From a virus, in the IMG/VR virus record IMGVR_UViG_3300042691_026747, positions 1-64,000 of that record: a stretch of DNA of 64,000 nt; one strand, 5' to 3'. A model generated the notes under the pieces. It saw only the letters and a program-made list of their open reading frames with translations. It was not told where the DNA came from and did no database searches. The position numbers were made by a program, and so were the translations under genes. Below are positions 33,079 through 42,496 of this stretch, one piece after another. The stretch's first letter is position 1, and the number at the start of each line of letters is the position of its first letter.

Positions 33079-33804
33079 ATGAAAATAATATCTTTTTGTT
33101 TATATGGTGATGACCCTTTATATTCTGTTGGGGCCATTAAAAATGCGAAAGCGGTAAAAGAACTTTTACCTGATTGGAATTCTATGTTTTTTTGTGCTGA
33201 TAATGTTAATAAAAATATTATTGAACAAATAGAAAAAAACGGTGGCATAATAAAAATTATGGACCATAATGAGAGCTTTACAGGGATGTTTTGGAGGTTT
33301 TTACCAATATCTTATGATAACGTATCTATAATGATGTCTAGAGATTGTGATTCTAGAGTTTTTGAAAGAGATGTTATAGCAATAAGAGAGTTTGAAAATT
33401 CAAATTATAATTACTCTATAATTAGAGACCACCCTATAGGTCATCATTACAGAATTAATGGTGGTATGTGGGGGGCAAAAAAAACCGAATTTATAAAAAA
33501 AATAAATGTTTACATTGATGAATTTTTAAAAAATAAATTTAATCATATTTATAACACACCAGAATCAAAAAAAGATAGTATAAGAAACCAAGACCAAATA
33601 TTTCTTGGTCAGGTTATTTATCCAAATATTGTAAATGATGCGTTAATACACGACGAGTATTTTAGATACGAACCAAATTGTGTAAAACTAAATCATGACA
33701 GAAAATCTTGTGATTTTGCTTTTATTGGTGAATCTATAGATATAAATGATGAATCTAGAGATGCTCCTTTACAAAGATTACCTACAAAAGAAAAATATAA
33801 ATAA
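33079..33804 (+). CDS. Glycosyltransferase-like protein
   Basis: 241 residues. The start KIISFCLYGDDPLYSVGAIKNA and the metal-site-like SRDCDSRVFERD near residue 90 suggest a GT-A fold. Then come RDHPIGHHYRINGGMWGAKK and RNQDQIFLGQVIYPN. Proteins with this RDxDSR pattern occur in capsule loci of animal-associated bacteria and large viruses. Substrate unknown. It follows the aminotransferase by 12 bases. Confidence 0.65.
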   Translation: MKIISFCLYGDDPLYSVGAIKNAKAVKELLPDWNSMFFCADNVNKNIIEQIEKNGGIIKIMDHNESFTGMFWRFLPISYDNVSIMMSRDCDSRVFERDVIAIREFENSNYNYSIIRDHPIGHHYRINGGMWGAKKTEFIKKINVYIDEFLKNKFNHIYNTPESKKDSIRNQDQIFLGQVIYPNIVNDALIHDEYFRYEPNCVKLNHDRKSCDFAFIGESIDINDESRDAPLQRLPTKEKYK

Positions 33805-33805
33805 T

Positions 33806-34615
33806 ATGGAGTTAACTTATGTAATATACTCACACACAGAGTTTTTAGATTTACTAAAAATAACTTACGACTATTTAGAAAATGTTGATAATAAAATACT
33901 TTTGATAAATAAAAGTAATCATGAACATGATATATATTCTAAATTTAAAAAAGTTTTATTTTATGACGATTCTCTGCCTTACACCAATAAAGTTTCTGAG
34001 GCTTTAAGTAAAATAGACTCTAAATATATATTATTCACACATGAAGTTGATGTCCCTTTAAAACGTGACGAATCTATTTTAGATAAATTTATCCAATTAA
34101 TGGAATTAGAATCTATTGATAGGATTGATTTACAACCAAATGGGGGTCAATCAGGTAGGTTTATAAAAATTTTAAAAGATAAAAAAGTTGAAGAATGGCC
34201 TCATATTGAGTTTAATGAAATAGATAATGATGATATGTGTTTAGGGTTACATACAAATCCCGATACTTATATTTATAATGTTAACCCATCTATATGGAAT
34301 AGAAATTCACTTATTGAAGTATTTGAAACATTTAAGGGTAGGACTTATAGAGATATAGAATATGGTGATGTACAAAATTATTGTACAAAATTTAAGATTT
34401 ATAATTTATATTCAGTAAACCACACATTACGTTGTGGTTATATGAATAGTTTACCTTTTTACAAATACATACACATAACACATTATCGTAGATTGTTGAG
34501 ATTTGATGGTACATGGAAATGTGAGTTTGGTCACACATATATTGATGCAGCTGAAGAGTATACAGAAATAGTTAACAAATATAATCTAAGAAATTGTGGT
34601 AGACCATTTAGTTAA
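33806..34615 (+). CDS. Conserved glycan-locus protein, possible transferase
   Basis: 269 residues from MELTYVIYSHTEFLDLLK. An upstream in-frame ATG at 33746 lies inside the previous gene and is rejected. The sequence ILFTHEVDVPLKRDES near residue 80 could be a degenerate DxD site, followed by DLQPNGGQSGRF. No family could be named. Genes on both sides are transferase-like, and spacing is one base to the left and three to the right. Confidence 0.5.
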   Translation: MELTYVIYSHTEFLDLLKITYDYLENVDNKILLINKSNHEHDIYSKFKKVLFYDDSLPYTNKVSEALSKIDSKYILFTHEVDVPLKRDESILDKFIQLMELESIDRIDLQPNGGQSGRFIKILKDKKVEEWPHIEFNEIDNDDMCLGLHTNPDTYIYNVNPSIWNRNSLIEVFETFKGRTYRDIEYGDVQNYCTKFKIYNLYSVNHTLRCGYMNSLPFYKYIHITHYRRLLRFDGTWKCEFGHTYIDAAEEYTEIVNKYNLRNCGRPFS

Positions 34616-34618
34616 TAC

Positions 34619-36037
34619 ATGAAAGTTGCTCTATTAATTTCTGGATACTTAAGAAGTTTTAAAAACAACATACCCAATATCAAGGAAAAAATTATTGATA
34701 AATTTGACAGGGTAGATGTTTATATGCATATAACTAAAAATGAATCAGAAGAGGACAAATATTTAAACAACATAAACGAATCACAAGAGATAGGTTACAT
34801 TTCTAAAATGTTGAACCCTATAGCTTTAATATATGAACCAAATATAGAATGGTTTGAAGATAAAGAGAAAAATAGTTTATATAATAAGTGGTTCAAATTT
34901 TTCAAACTTAACCAAATTAAAATAGATAATGAAACTAAATTTGGTGACTATGATTTGGTTATAAAATATAGACCAGATTTGGATTTAATATCTGATGGAT
35001 TAATAATAGATGATCCATTGAAAGATGTTGTTTACATACCTAAGGACAGTAAGATAGATAAAAATAAATTAACTAAAATAGATGACAAATATCTATGTGA
35101 TATAATAGCTTACGGTAACTCTAAAGTTATGAATGAATATTTTTCTTTATATACTCATTTAGATTATATGACAAAAAAATATGGTAATGTGTCTGAAACA
35201 TTATTATATTGGTATTTGGTGGAATATGGTATAAAGTACAAAGAATTACATATAGATTATATGGTTATTTTATCTATGTGTAATGTTTTCGCCATTGCTG
35301 GTGATTCTGGTTCTGGTAAGACTACACTAGGTAATTTACTAAAAAAATATTTTTCAAATTCTCTAATGTTGGAGTGTGATAGATATCATAAATGGGAAAG
35401 GGGTCATGATAAATGGAAAGACTTAACACATTTAAACCCAGAAGCTAATTTCATCACCAAAATGAACGACGACATCTTTGATTTAAAAATAGGTAAAGAC
35501 ATATATCAAGTTGATTATGATCACAAAACAGGTAAGTTTACAGAAAAAGAGTATATAGAATCATCCGATAATATAATAGTTTGTGGTTTACACAGTTTAT
35601 ATGTACAAAATGATAGTATATACAATTTAAAAATATTCATAGATACTGATAGTGAACTTAAAAAAAAGTGGAAAATACAAAGAGATGTTGTAGAACGTGG
35701 TTATAGTATGGATAAAGTTTTAAAACAGATTGAGGGTAGACGTGTAGATTATGAAAAATACATTCTACCACAGAAAGATTTATCTGATATTATAATAAAT
35801 TTTCATGAAAATGATGGTCTGAAATTGAAATTATGTATAAATAAAAAATACAACATAGATAAAGTGGTAGATGAATTGATGGGTGATGGTATACCATTTA
35901 TTAGGGAAACAAATATTAAATTTAATGTACTAACATTCGATACTTATTGTGGGTTTAAAAACTTAAAACCACATTTTAAGGTCGGTAATTACTACGATTA
36001 TATACTTTATTTTATAATGAACGTTAATTATAATTAG
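34619..36037 (+). CDS. Fusion: glycosyltransferase-like domain plus uridine kinase/PRK-like P-loop kinase
   Basis: 472 residues. Residues 1-220 start KVALLISGYLRSFKNN, with VDVYMHITKN and VIKYRPDLDL, a pattern of putative capsule transferases. From about residue 222 a second domain follows. It has AIAGDSGSGKTTLGNLL (Walker A, about 228-237), CDRYHKWERGHDKW, DYDHKTGKF and VCGLHSLY, then RDVVERGYSMDKVLKQIEGR. That is the layout of uridine kinase/phosphoribulokinase. The kinase domain may phosphorylate a sugar or polyol before activation or transfer. No frameshift is needed; the join is in frame. Confidence 0.75.
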   Translation: MKVALLISGYLRSFKNNIPNIKEKIIDKFDRVDVYMHITKNESEEDKYLNNINESQEIGYISKMLNPIALIYEPNIEWFEDKEKNSLYNKWFKFFKLNQIKIDNETKFGDYDLVIKYRPDLDLISDGLIIDDPLKDVVYIPKDSKIDKNKLTKIDDKYLCDIIAYGNSKVMNEYFSLYTHLDYMTKKYGNVSETLLYWYLVEYGIKYKELHIDYMVILSMCNVFAIAGDSGSGKTTLGNLLKKYFSNSLMLECDRYHKWERGHDKWKDLTHLNPEANFITKMNDDIFDLKIGKDIYQVDYDHKTGKFTEKEYIESSDNIIVCGLHSLYVQNDSIYNLKIFIDTDSELKKKWKIQRDVVERGYSMDKVLKQIEGRRVDYEKYILPQKDLSDIIINFHENDGLKLKLCINKKYNIDKVVDELMGDGIPFIRETNIKFNVLTFDTYCGFKNLKPHFKVGNYYDYILYFIMNVNYN

Positions 36038-36040
36038 AGT

Positions 36041-36775
36041 ATGAAAGATGCCGTAATATTCGCGACCTATGTACCTACAGTTGATAGGTTACACATTGGT
36101 ATAGAAATGTTAGATAAAATATGTGAACATTTTAAAGATTGTGATATTTTCATAGGGATTAATCCATCTTGTAGAGAGTGGGTTGAAACCATAGAATCTT
36201 ATAAAGATAGATTGAATATATATTATGAAATCACAGAAGATGATAAGGTGATCAAATCAGACGCCTCCGCATATCAAACGGCTTTAAAATTATACAAAAA
36301 AATTGGTTTAGAACATAAATTATTATGGTTTATGCATACAAAAGGTGTCACATCTGGTAGTACGTTAAGAAGTTCAGTATATAAAATATTCCACTCAAAA
36401 AGAAAGGATATAGAAACTTTATTTGATAATAATGATCGTTTAGGTTTATTTATGCCTTGGATGATAAGGCAACTACCTAAGAATAAAGATTATGTTGAAA
36501 ATAATTTAAAACACATATTAATTGGTAATCATTTTAATAGATGTTCAGATTTAACTGGTCATTATACTTTTTACACAATAAAAGGTTCTATTATAAAAAA
36601 TTTCCTAAATGATGTTATTGAAGACTTTTTTCAAAAAAATCTACTTACATTAGGTGTTGAACATAAATTTGATTTATATTTTTTTGAACGTGATTTCCCT
36701 ATGATTGTAGAGAAATATGGTTATACGTCATACCCAAACGATCATTCTTGGGCTTTAAAATACGAACACTCTTAA
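36041..36775 (+). CDS. Putative glycosyltransferase (RgpF-like HTKG motif)
   Basis: 244 residues. It starts KDAVIFATYVPTVDRLHIG and contains LLWFMHTKGVTSGSTLR near residue 103; HTKG is characteristic of rhamnan-synthesis (RgpF) and related transferases. GNHFNRCSDLTGHYTFYT and FFERDFPMIVEKYGY follow. It is shorter than RgpF and may be a minimal catalytic domain. Neighbouring genes encode a kinase fusion and methyltransferases. Confidence 0.6.
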   Translation: MKDAVIFATYVPTVDRLHIGIEMLDKICEHFKDCDIFIGINPSCREWVETIESYKDRLNIYYEITEDDKVIKSDASAYQTALKLYKKIGLEHKLLWFMHTKGVTSGSTLRSSVYKIFHSKRKDIETLFDNNDRLGLFMPWMIRQLPKNKDYVENNLKHILIGNHFNRCSDLTGHYTFYTIKGSIIKNFLNDVIEDFFQKNLLTLGVEHKFDLYFFERDFPMIVEKYGYTSYPNDHSWALKYEHS

Positions 36776-36788
36776 TAAAAAAAACAAT

Positions 36789-37514
36789 ATGACAATAGAC
36801 GAATTAGCTGTTAAACACAATACTGATAAAAGTAGTTTAGATCATCAGTATACCCAACATTATCAAAAATATTTTGATAAGTATATTAAGTCCCCAAATA
36901 AAATATTAGAACTTGGAATTTATTCTACTACAGCAGTTCCACAAATAGATACTTGTGGTGCCTCATTAAGAACTTGGTCGGAATATTACCCCGATGCAAC
37001 AATATATGGGTTAGATTTAGTAGACCACACTGTTTTGGATAGACATTATAAAAATATAAAAACTACTTGTTGTAATTGTGAAATAAGAACAAGCAGTGAT
37101 TTTCAAAACTATGAAAATACTTTTTTAAAAAATATCCACACCAACATGGAAGGGGGAAAAATAGGGTTAGACCATGTAATAAATACATTTGGCTCTGACT
37201 ATGATATTATAATTGATGACGGTCCACATACTATGGCAGGGCAACAAATTTTTTTAGGTTTTATGTTTAAACATTTAAAATCTGGTGGATTATTTGTAAT
37301 TGAAGATTTATTTACATCAAGAGATGGAAGGTATAATCAGGGTCCTAGTACAGATAAAACTACTTTATGGATGGCAGAAAATTACCTAAAGACTGGTAAG
37401 ATAGAATCAGATTTTATGGCAAAAGATGAGATCGAATATTTAAATGATAACATATTAGAATTTAATTTAGAAAAAGGTCGATATTCAGAAATAATTTTTA
37501 TTATAAAAAAATAA
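36789..37514 (+). CDS. Class I SAM-dependent methyltransferase (sugar/capsule type)
   Basis: 241 residues. It starts with the family signature KHNTDKSSLDHQYTQHY, then KILELGIYSTTAVPQ (SAM motif I), YPDATIYGLDLVD (acidic loop), DIIIDDGPHTMAGQQIFLG and SGGLFVIEDLFTS. This pattern is common in methyltransferases of capsule and antibiotic loci (cephalosporin-hydroxylase/TylF-like group). It probably O-methylates a glycan sugar. A Cys pair (CCNC near residue 97) is unusual. Confidence 0.85.
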   Translation: MTIDELAVKHNTDKSSLDHQYTQHYQKYFDKYIKSPNKILELGIYSTTAVPQIDTCGASLRTWSEYYPDATIYGLDLVDHTVLDRHYKNIKTTCCNCEIRTSSDFQNYENTFLKNIHTNMEGGKIGLDHVINTFGSDYDIIIDDGPHTMAGQQIFLGFMFKHLKSGGLFVIEDLFTSRDGRYNQGPSTDKTTLWMAENYLKTGKIESDFMAKDEIEYLNDNILEFNLEKGRYSEIIFIIKK

Positions 37515-37515
37515 T

Positions 37516-38244
37516 ATGAAAAATACGATAATAGATATAACAAATAAGAATACAAAAAATAACCCAAAAGATGAAATTTATAAATCATTTAATGATTTTA
37601 TATTTTCAGAAGATACTAAGCTAGTTGGTAAACTGTTACATAGATTCCAACACTTTTTAAATATTAAAGATATTCCTGGTGATATAGTAGAGGTAGGGGT
37701 GTTTAAAGGTTCGGGTATTGCCACATTTTCAAAATTTATAGAAGTTTATTGCCCAAACTCAAATAAAAAAGTATTAGGATTTGATATTTTTGGTACTGTT
37801 GAGGCCGATGAAATTTTAAATAAAGATAGTAAATTAGATAAAGAATCTATGAATATAGTATACAATAGAGTTAATGTAGATGACCTATCTTTGGAATCAG
37901 TGAAAGGTAGATTATTGGGTACTAAAATATCTACCGATAAATACGAATTAATAAAAGGTGATGTAGAGACATCAATACCAAGATTTTTAGAAGAAAATCC
38001 TGGTTTTAGAATTTCAATGTTATATATAGATGTTGATTTAGATAGACCCACTTATTTTGCTTTAAAATATCTTTGGGACAGAATTTTACCTGGTGGCGTA
38101 ATTTTGTTTGATGAATTTGAATACCATAAATTCACGGAAAGTAAAGGTGTAGAGAAGTTTTTAAAAGAAAAAGGTATAGATTTTAGTTTAAAAAGTACAA
38201 ACTGGATTGCACCCACAGCTTATATGTATAAAAAGGGTTTCTAA
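37516..38244 (+). CDS. TylF-like O-methyltransferase
   Basis: 242 residues. GDIVEVGVFKGSGIATFSKF is SAM motif I and KVLGFDIFGT the acidic loop. Then SMLYIDVDLDRPTYFALKYL and PGGVILFDEFEYH follow, where the Asp residues bind the metal as in macrocin O-methyltransferase TylF. Adjacent to another methyltransferase, so the mature glycan may be methylated at two positions. One base after the previous gene; its stop overlaps the next start. Confidence 0.87.
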   Translation: MKNTIIDITNKNTKNNPKDEIYKSFNDFIFSEDTKLVGKLLHRFQHFLNIKDIPGDIVEVGVFKGSGIATFSKFIEVYCPNSNKKVLGFDIFGTVEADEILNKDSKLDKESMNIVYNRVNVDDLSLESVKGRLLGTKISTDKYELIKGDVETSIPRFLEENPGFRISMLYIDVDLDRPTYFALKYLWDRILPGGVILFDEFEYHKFTESKGVEKFLKEKGIDFSLKSTNWIAPTAYMYKKGF

Positions 38245-39467
38245 TGTTTTTAGATAGTAATTTTTTATATAAAAACATTCACAAAAAAGACCGTAACAAT
38301 AGGGAAATTAATTTATATAAAATAACGGATGTAAGTTTAATCGGACAAAACCTTTACTACCCTAATTGTTTATTAAAAAAAGAAAGTAATGTAATAAACC
38401 CAATGGATGAGAAGATAATGTCTCTAAAAGATGTTACCACCCAAGAGAACTACAGTATAAATGACACCGTAAAAACCACCGTACTTAATACACCTGTTTT
38501 TTATTTTGTATATAATACAGATAATTACTACCATTTTATATATGATACTTTACCTTATTTAATGAGTTATAAATTTATTAAAAAAGAAATACCCAGTATA
38601 AAATTATTAATGAACTACCCCGCTGAAAATAATAATAAATTTTACCCATTTGTTTTAGAATTTTTAAATTTATTAGATATTGATGTTGTGGGGGATGTAG
38701 TTATTTGTGATTCAAACACTGTCTATAAAGAAATTTACATATCAAATTCATATACTCACGGTATAGATTCAAATCTACCACCAAGGTATGAAGTTTACCA
38801 ATTATATAAACACATAGTAGGTAAAGTCACCAAATCCGTTGTGGATTATAATAATCAACCTAAAAAAATATATGTATCTAGAAGAAGTTGGATGCATAAC
38901 GACTTCACCAATATAGGTACTAATTATACCACAAGAAGGAAATTAATCAATGAGGATGAGTTAGTAGAGTCTCTAGTTAAACAAGGATTTGTAGAGGTTT
39001 TCACCGAAAATTTAACTACCGTTGAGAAGATATTGTTATTTTCACAAGTAGAATATGTGGTTGGTTCAATTGGTGGTGGTATGTGTAACGTTCTATTTTC
39101 TAAACCACAAACAAAAGTATTATCAATAATATCACCAACATTCTTAGACGTTAATAACAGGTTTAAATACTCATTCAGTAATGTTAATGTGTCATATTTC
39201 ACAGAAACATCACATGTATCTAACGATTTATTTAAAAAATATATGAGAGTTAAGTGTAATGATGTTATTGGTGAAATTATTGATGTATCTGAAGATGAAC
39301 TAACTATAAGTTATTCTAAAAATTTTGTAGCAGGGTGGAATAATCAAACAAAATATGAAAATAAAATTTTAAATAAAAAATATTGTAAACCATTAGATAA
39401 CGGTTTAAATTCTGAATGGACTCTTAATGTTAAAGATTTAATCACAACTATTTACAATGGTGAATGA
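38244..39467 (+). CDS. GT61-family glycosyltransferase
   Basis: 407 residues. The GT61 (capsular polysaccharide/DUF563) landmarks are present: NYYHFIYDTLPYL near 95, KKIYVSRRSW near 207, then RRKLINEDELVESLVKQGF, EVFTENLTTVEKILLFSQ and VVGSIGGGMCNVLF. The C-terminal about 90 residues are extra and unassigned. These enzymes use nucleotide-pentose or hexosamine donors. The gene overlaps both neighbours by one or four bases. Confidence 0.85.
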   Translation: MFLDSNFLYKNIHKKDRNNREINLYKITDVSLIGQNLYYPNCLLKKESNVINPMDEKIMSLKDVTTQENYSINDTVKTTVLNTPVFYFVYNTDNYYHFIYDTLPYLMSYKFIKKEIPSIKLLMNYPAENNNKFYPFVLEFLNLLDIDVVGDVVICDSNTVYKEIYISNSYTHGIDSNLPPRYEVYQLYKHIVGKVTKSVVDYNNQPKKIYVSRRSWMHNDFTNIGTNYTTRRKLINEDELVESLVKQGFVEVFTENLTTVEKILLFSQVEYVVGSIGGGMCNVLFSKPQTKVLSIISPTFLDVNNRFKYSFSNVNVSYFTETSHVSNDLFKKYMRVKCNDVIGEIIDVSEDELTISYSKNFVAGWNNQTKYENKILNKKYCKPLDNGLNSEWTLNVKDLITTIYNGE

Positions 39468-40162
39468 AATTGGTAATATTTGGTATGTTTGAGAATAAAA
39501 TAAAATTGTTAGAATTGTCTAAAAAAGTATCTAAGTTTTGTGTAGGTGTCGAAGGAAACGTTTCAACCAAGATAAAAACACCACAAAATTATTTGATAGT
39601 GATAAAAGCTAGTGGCACTAAACTATCTAATTTGTCTGAGGATGATTTAGTTGATTTCGACTCAGAAGGTAAACAAATATCTAATTTAAATAAAAAAGGT
39701 AGTATGGAGTTAGGTTTCCATACATACTTGTTGAGTTTTGATGATATTAATTTTGTATCACACACTCACCCGGTAAATACATTAAAAATATTATGTAGTA
39801 CACACTCTGAAACATTTGCTAAATATAGATTATTTCCAGATCAGGTAGTATTTAACGGTGGTAAATCTTGTTTAATACCATACGTTAAACCTGGTGATGA
39901 ATTAACCATAATGGTTAAAAAATATGTCGAGAACTTCATTAAAAAGGAGGGATATTTCCCAAAACTCATATTGTTACAAAATCACGGCATAATCACTTGT
40001 GGTAAAAACATCGAAGAGTGTTTAATATCATCAGAAATTTGTGAAAAATCTGCCGAGGTTTTTATACAAAACACCAATTATTCTAATTTTTTAACAAAAA
40101 AACAGGTTATAGATTTATTGAAGGATAAGCAAGAAAAATATAGACAAGAAAATTTAACATGA
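39464..40162 (+). CDS. Class II aldolase/adducin-family protein
   Basis: 232 residues. The fold markers are GVEGNVSTKI, VIKASGTKLSNL, the zinc ligands in SHTHPVNTLKIL and the late QNHGIITCGKN. In sugar pathways such enzymes make or cleave sugar phosphates through a zinc enediolate. The His-x-His pair and later His are all present, so activity is likely. The start at 39464 overlaps the previous stop (ATGA); a second Met eight codons later is an alternative. Probably supplies a precursor for the nucleotidyltransferase downstream. Confidence 0.82.
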   Translation: MKLVIFGMFENKIKLLELSKKVSKFCVGVEGNVSTKIKTPQNYLIVIKASGTKLSNLSEDDLVDFDSEGKQISNLNKKGSMELGFHTYLLSFDDINFVSHTHPVNTLKILCSTHSETFAKYRLFPDQVVFNGGKSCLIPYVKPGDELTIMVKKYVENFIKKEGYFPKLILLQNHGIITCGKNIEECLISSEICEKSAEVFIQNTNYSNFLTKKQVIDLLKDKQEKYRQENLT

Positions 40163-40452
40163 AAGTTATATACGTGGATATAGATGAAACTATTTGTGAG
40201 ACACCCTCACCAAGAAATTATTTCAACGCAAAACCAATAACAGAAAATATAGATAAGATTAATAAATTATATGATAAAGGTTATACTATAGTTTATTGGA
40301 CAGCACGTGGTAGTAGAACACAAATAAATTGGTATGAATTAACTAAAAAACAATTATTAGAATGGGGTGCTAAACACCACGAATTGAATGTTAATAAACC
40401 TTATTACGATTTGTTTATCGATGATAAAACATTAAGAATAGAAGAAATATGA
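40159..40452 (+). CDS. Small HAD phosphatase (capsule type)
   Basis: 97 residues. VIYVDIDETICETP contains the DxDxT nucleophile motif and IVYWTARGSR the second motif (Thr). KPYYDLFIDDKT near the C-terminus gives the Lys and acidic metal site. This minimal cap-less HAD is typical of capsule loci, where it dephosphorylates a sugar or polyol phosphate. It overlaps its neighbours by four bases at both ends, so is co-translated with aldolase and the next protein. Confidence 0.82.
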   Translation: MKVIYVDIDETICETPSPRNYFNAKPITENIDKINKLYDKGYTIVYWTARGSRTQINWYELTKKQLLEWGAKHHELNVNKPYYDLFIDDKTLRIEEI

Positions 40453-40925
40453 AGTTAATTTCTCATAGGGGTAATATACAAGGACCAAAGATAGATAGAG
40501 AAAACTCACCGTCTTATATAGATACAGCCATTTCTGCTGGTTATGAGGTTGAAATTGATTTAAGATATATCTGTGATAAATTTTATTTGGGTCATGACAC
40601 CCCAGATTATGAAGTGTCAGAAACATGGTTGAAATTGAGAAAAGAAAAATTATGGATTCATTGTAAAGATTTAGATTCAGCCAATAAATTAATAGAAATT
40701 GGTGGTTTTATGTTTTTTTGTCATAATTCAGATCCTTATGTTTTGACTAGTAATAAATTTATATGGGTACATGATTTAACTAGGAACTTATCTAGTAAAT
40801 CGACAATAATACCACTTTTAAATATTCAAGACATAGATGATTATAACAAAGATGTTGTATACGCTGTTTGTTCCGATTATGTATTACATGCTGAAAATCA
40901 ATTAAAAAAGAAGGGGTTATGTTAA
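40449..40925 (+). CDS. GDPD/PI-PLC-like short TIM-barrel protein
   Basis: 158 residues. LISHRGN, ENSPSYIDTAISAGYEVEID and FYLGHDTPDYEV give the His and Glu-x-Asp residues of the glycerophosphodiester phosphodiesterase active site. LWIHCKDLDSANKL matches the following strand. The protein is shorter than a full GDPD barrel (about 240), so it is a minimal form. Its close coupling to HAD and nucleotidyltransferase suggests a phosphoglycerol- or phosphopolyol-related sugar modification. Substrate unproven. Confidence 0.7.
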   Translation: MKLISHRGNIQGPKIDRENSPSYIDTAISAGYEVEIDLRYICDKFYLGHDTPDYEVSETWLKLRKEKLWIHCKDLDSANKLIEIGGFMFFCHNSDPYVLTSNKFIWVHDLTRNLSSKSTIIPLLNIQDIDDYNKDVVYAVCSDYVLHAENQLKKKGLC

Positions 40926-42493
40926 CAAAAAAACCACAAATAATAATACCCATGTCTGGTATTGGTAAAAGATTTATTGAGGCCGGTTATTTAGAACCAA
41001 AACCATTAATAGTTGTTGACGGTAAACCAATAATTCAACATGTTGTAGAATTATTCGATAACCCAGAAGATGTTATTTTTATATGTAATAAAAAACATTT
41101 GTCTGAAACTAATACGTCAAACATACTTAAGAGCATATCACCAAATTGTAAAATATATGAAGTATCTATAGAAGATAGGAAAGGCCCTGTTGATGCTATA
41201 AACCAAATTGTGGATTTTTTACATTTAGAGAATGATAGGGATATAATTGTTAGTTATTGTGATTACGGTACTGTATGGGATTATAATAAATTTTTGAATG
41301 ATGTTAGAAATAACAACTATGACGGTGCTATACCTTGTTATACAGGATTTCACCCACATATGTTAGGTAATGATAATTATGCCTTTTGTAAAACTAACAA
41401 AAAAAATGAATTATTAGAGATAAAAGAAAAGGAACCATTCACCAATAATAAAATGAATGAATATGCCTCTAACGGAACCTATTATTTTAAGAATTTAAAT
41501 ATCTTAAAAAAATATTTCAAAGAATTAGTCGATTTAAATGTGAATATAAAAGGTGAGTTCTATGTTAGTTTGGTTTATAATCTGTTAGTTCGTGATGGTT
41601 TATCTGTTTTAATATTTGAAATAAACAAAATGTTACAATGGGGGACACCTTATGATTTGGAAACATATAATAGTTGGTCCGATTTCTTCAAAAAACCTAA
41701 GATGAAAAACATATCTTGTCCAAAGAATACCACGTTAATATTACCAATGGCTGGTAACGGTAGTAGGTTCAGTGAGGAGGGTTATGGTTTGCCAAAACCA
41801 CTTATAACTGTAGATAATAAACCTATGGTCATAAAGGCAATAGAAAACTTACCTAACTGTGATAAAAATGTTTTCATAGTAAGAAATGAACATATACAAG
41901 AATATGGTATAGATGAGGTTTTGAAAAATTTTAACAGGTATTCTGATGTTATAGGTATTGATGGTGTTACTGAAGGTCAGGCTTGTACTTGTGAAATAGG
42001 TCTTAAAGATGTTAATTTAGATAACCCTATATTAATATCTGCGTGTGATAATGGTATATATTATAACACAGAAATATGTAATGAGATGTTAAAAGATGAA
42101 ACCATAGACATTATAGTTTGGTCTTTTAGAAACAATCAAACAAGTAAGGTAAATCCTAACGCATACGCTTGGTTGGATGTAGATGATAATAATAATATAA
42201 AACATGTGTCATGTAAAAAATTTATATATGATAATCCTTTAAAAACACACGCTATAATAGGTACTATGTTTTTCAGGAAGGCTAAATATTTTATAGATGG
42301 TTTACATAAGAATTATAAAGAAAATGTTAGAACTAACGGTGAGTTCTATGTTGACGATATATTGAACCAAAATATTAACGATAATTTAAACGTAAAAGTA
42401 TTTGAGGTTGAGGATTATATTTGTTGGGGCACACCTAACGATTTAAAAACATATAACTATTGGTTAGATTACCACTTAAATAATAATAAATAA
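40919..42493 (+). CDS. Tandem nucleotidyltransferase (two NTP-transferase domains)
   Basis: 524 residues formed by two related halves. The first starts PQIIIPMSGIGKRFIEAGYL with EPKPLIVVDGKPIIQH. The second, from about residue 270, starts TTLILPMAGNGSRFSEEGYG with LPKPLITVDNKPMV. Each has the G-x-G-x-RF nucleotide loop and PKPLI sugar-side motif of LicC/RfbA-like enzymes. Both halves end in a WGTPxDLxTYNxW motif. They activate a sugar or polyol phosphate with NTP. The doubling suggests either two substrates or a built-in dimer. Confidence 0.85.
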   Translation: MLTKKPQIIIPMSGIGKRFIEAGYLEPKPLIVVDGKPIIQHVVELFDNPEDVIFICNKKHLSETNTSNILKSISPNCKIYEVSIEDRKGPVDAINQIVDFLHLENDRDIIVSYCDYGTVWDYNKFLNDVRNNNYDGAIPCYTGFHPHMLGNDNYAFCKTNKKNELLEIKEKEPFTNNKMNEYASNGTYYFKNLNILKKYFKELVDLNVNIKGEFYVSLVYNLLVRDGLSVLIFEINKMLQWGTPYDLETYNSWSDFFKKPKMKNISCPKNTTLILPMAGNGSRFSEEGYGLPKPLITVDNKPMVIKAIENLPNCDKNVFIVRNEHIQEYGIDEVLKNFNRYSDVIGIDGVTEGQACTCEIGLKDVNLDNPILISACDNGIYYNTEICNEMLKDETIDIIVWSFRNNQTSKVNPNAYAWLDVDDNNNIKHVSCKKFIYDNPLKTHAIIGTMFFRKAKYFIDGLHKNYKENVRTNGEFYVDDILNQNINDNLNVKVFEVEDYICWGTPNDLKTYNYWLDYHLNNNK

Positions 42494-42496
42494 AAT

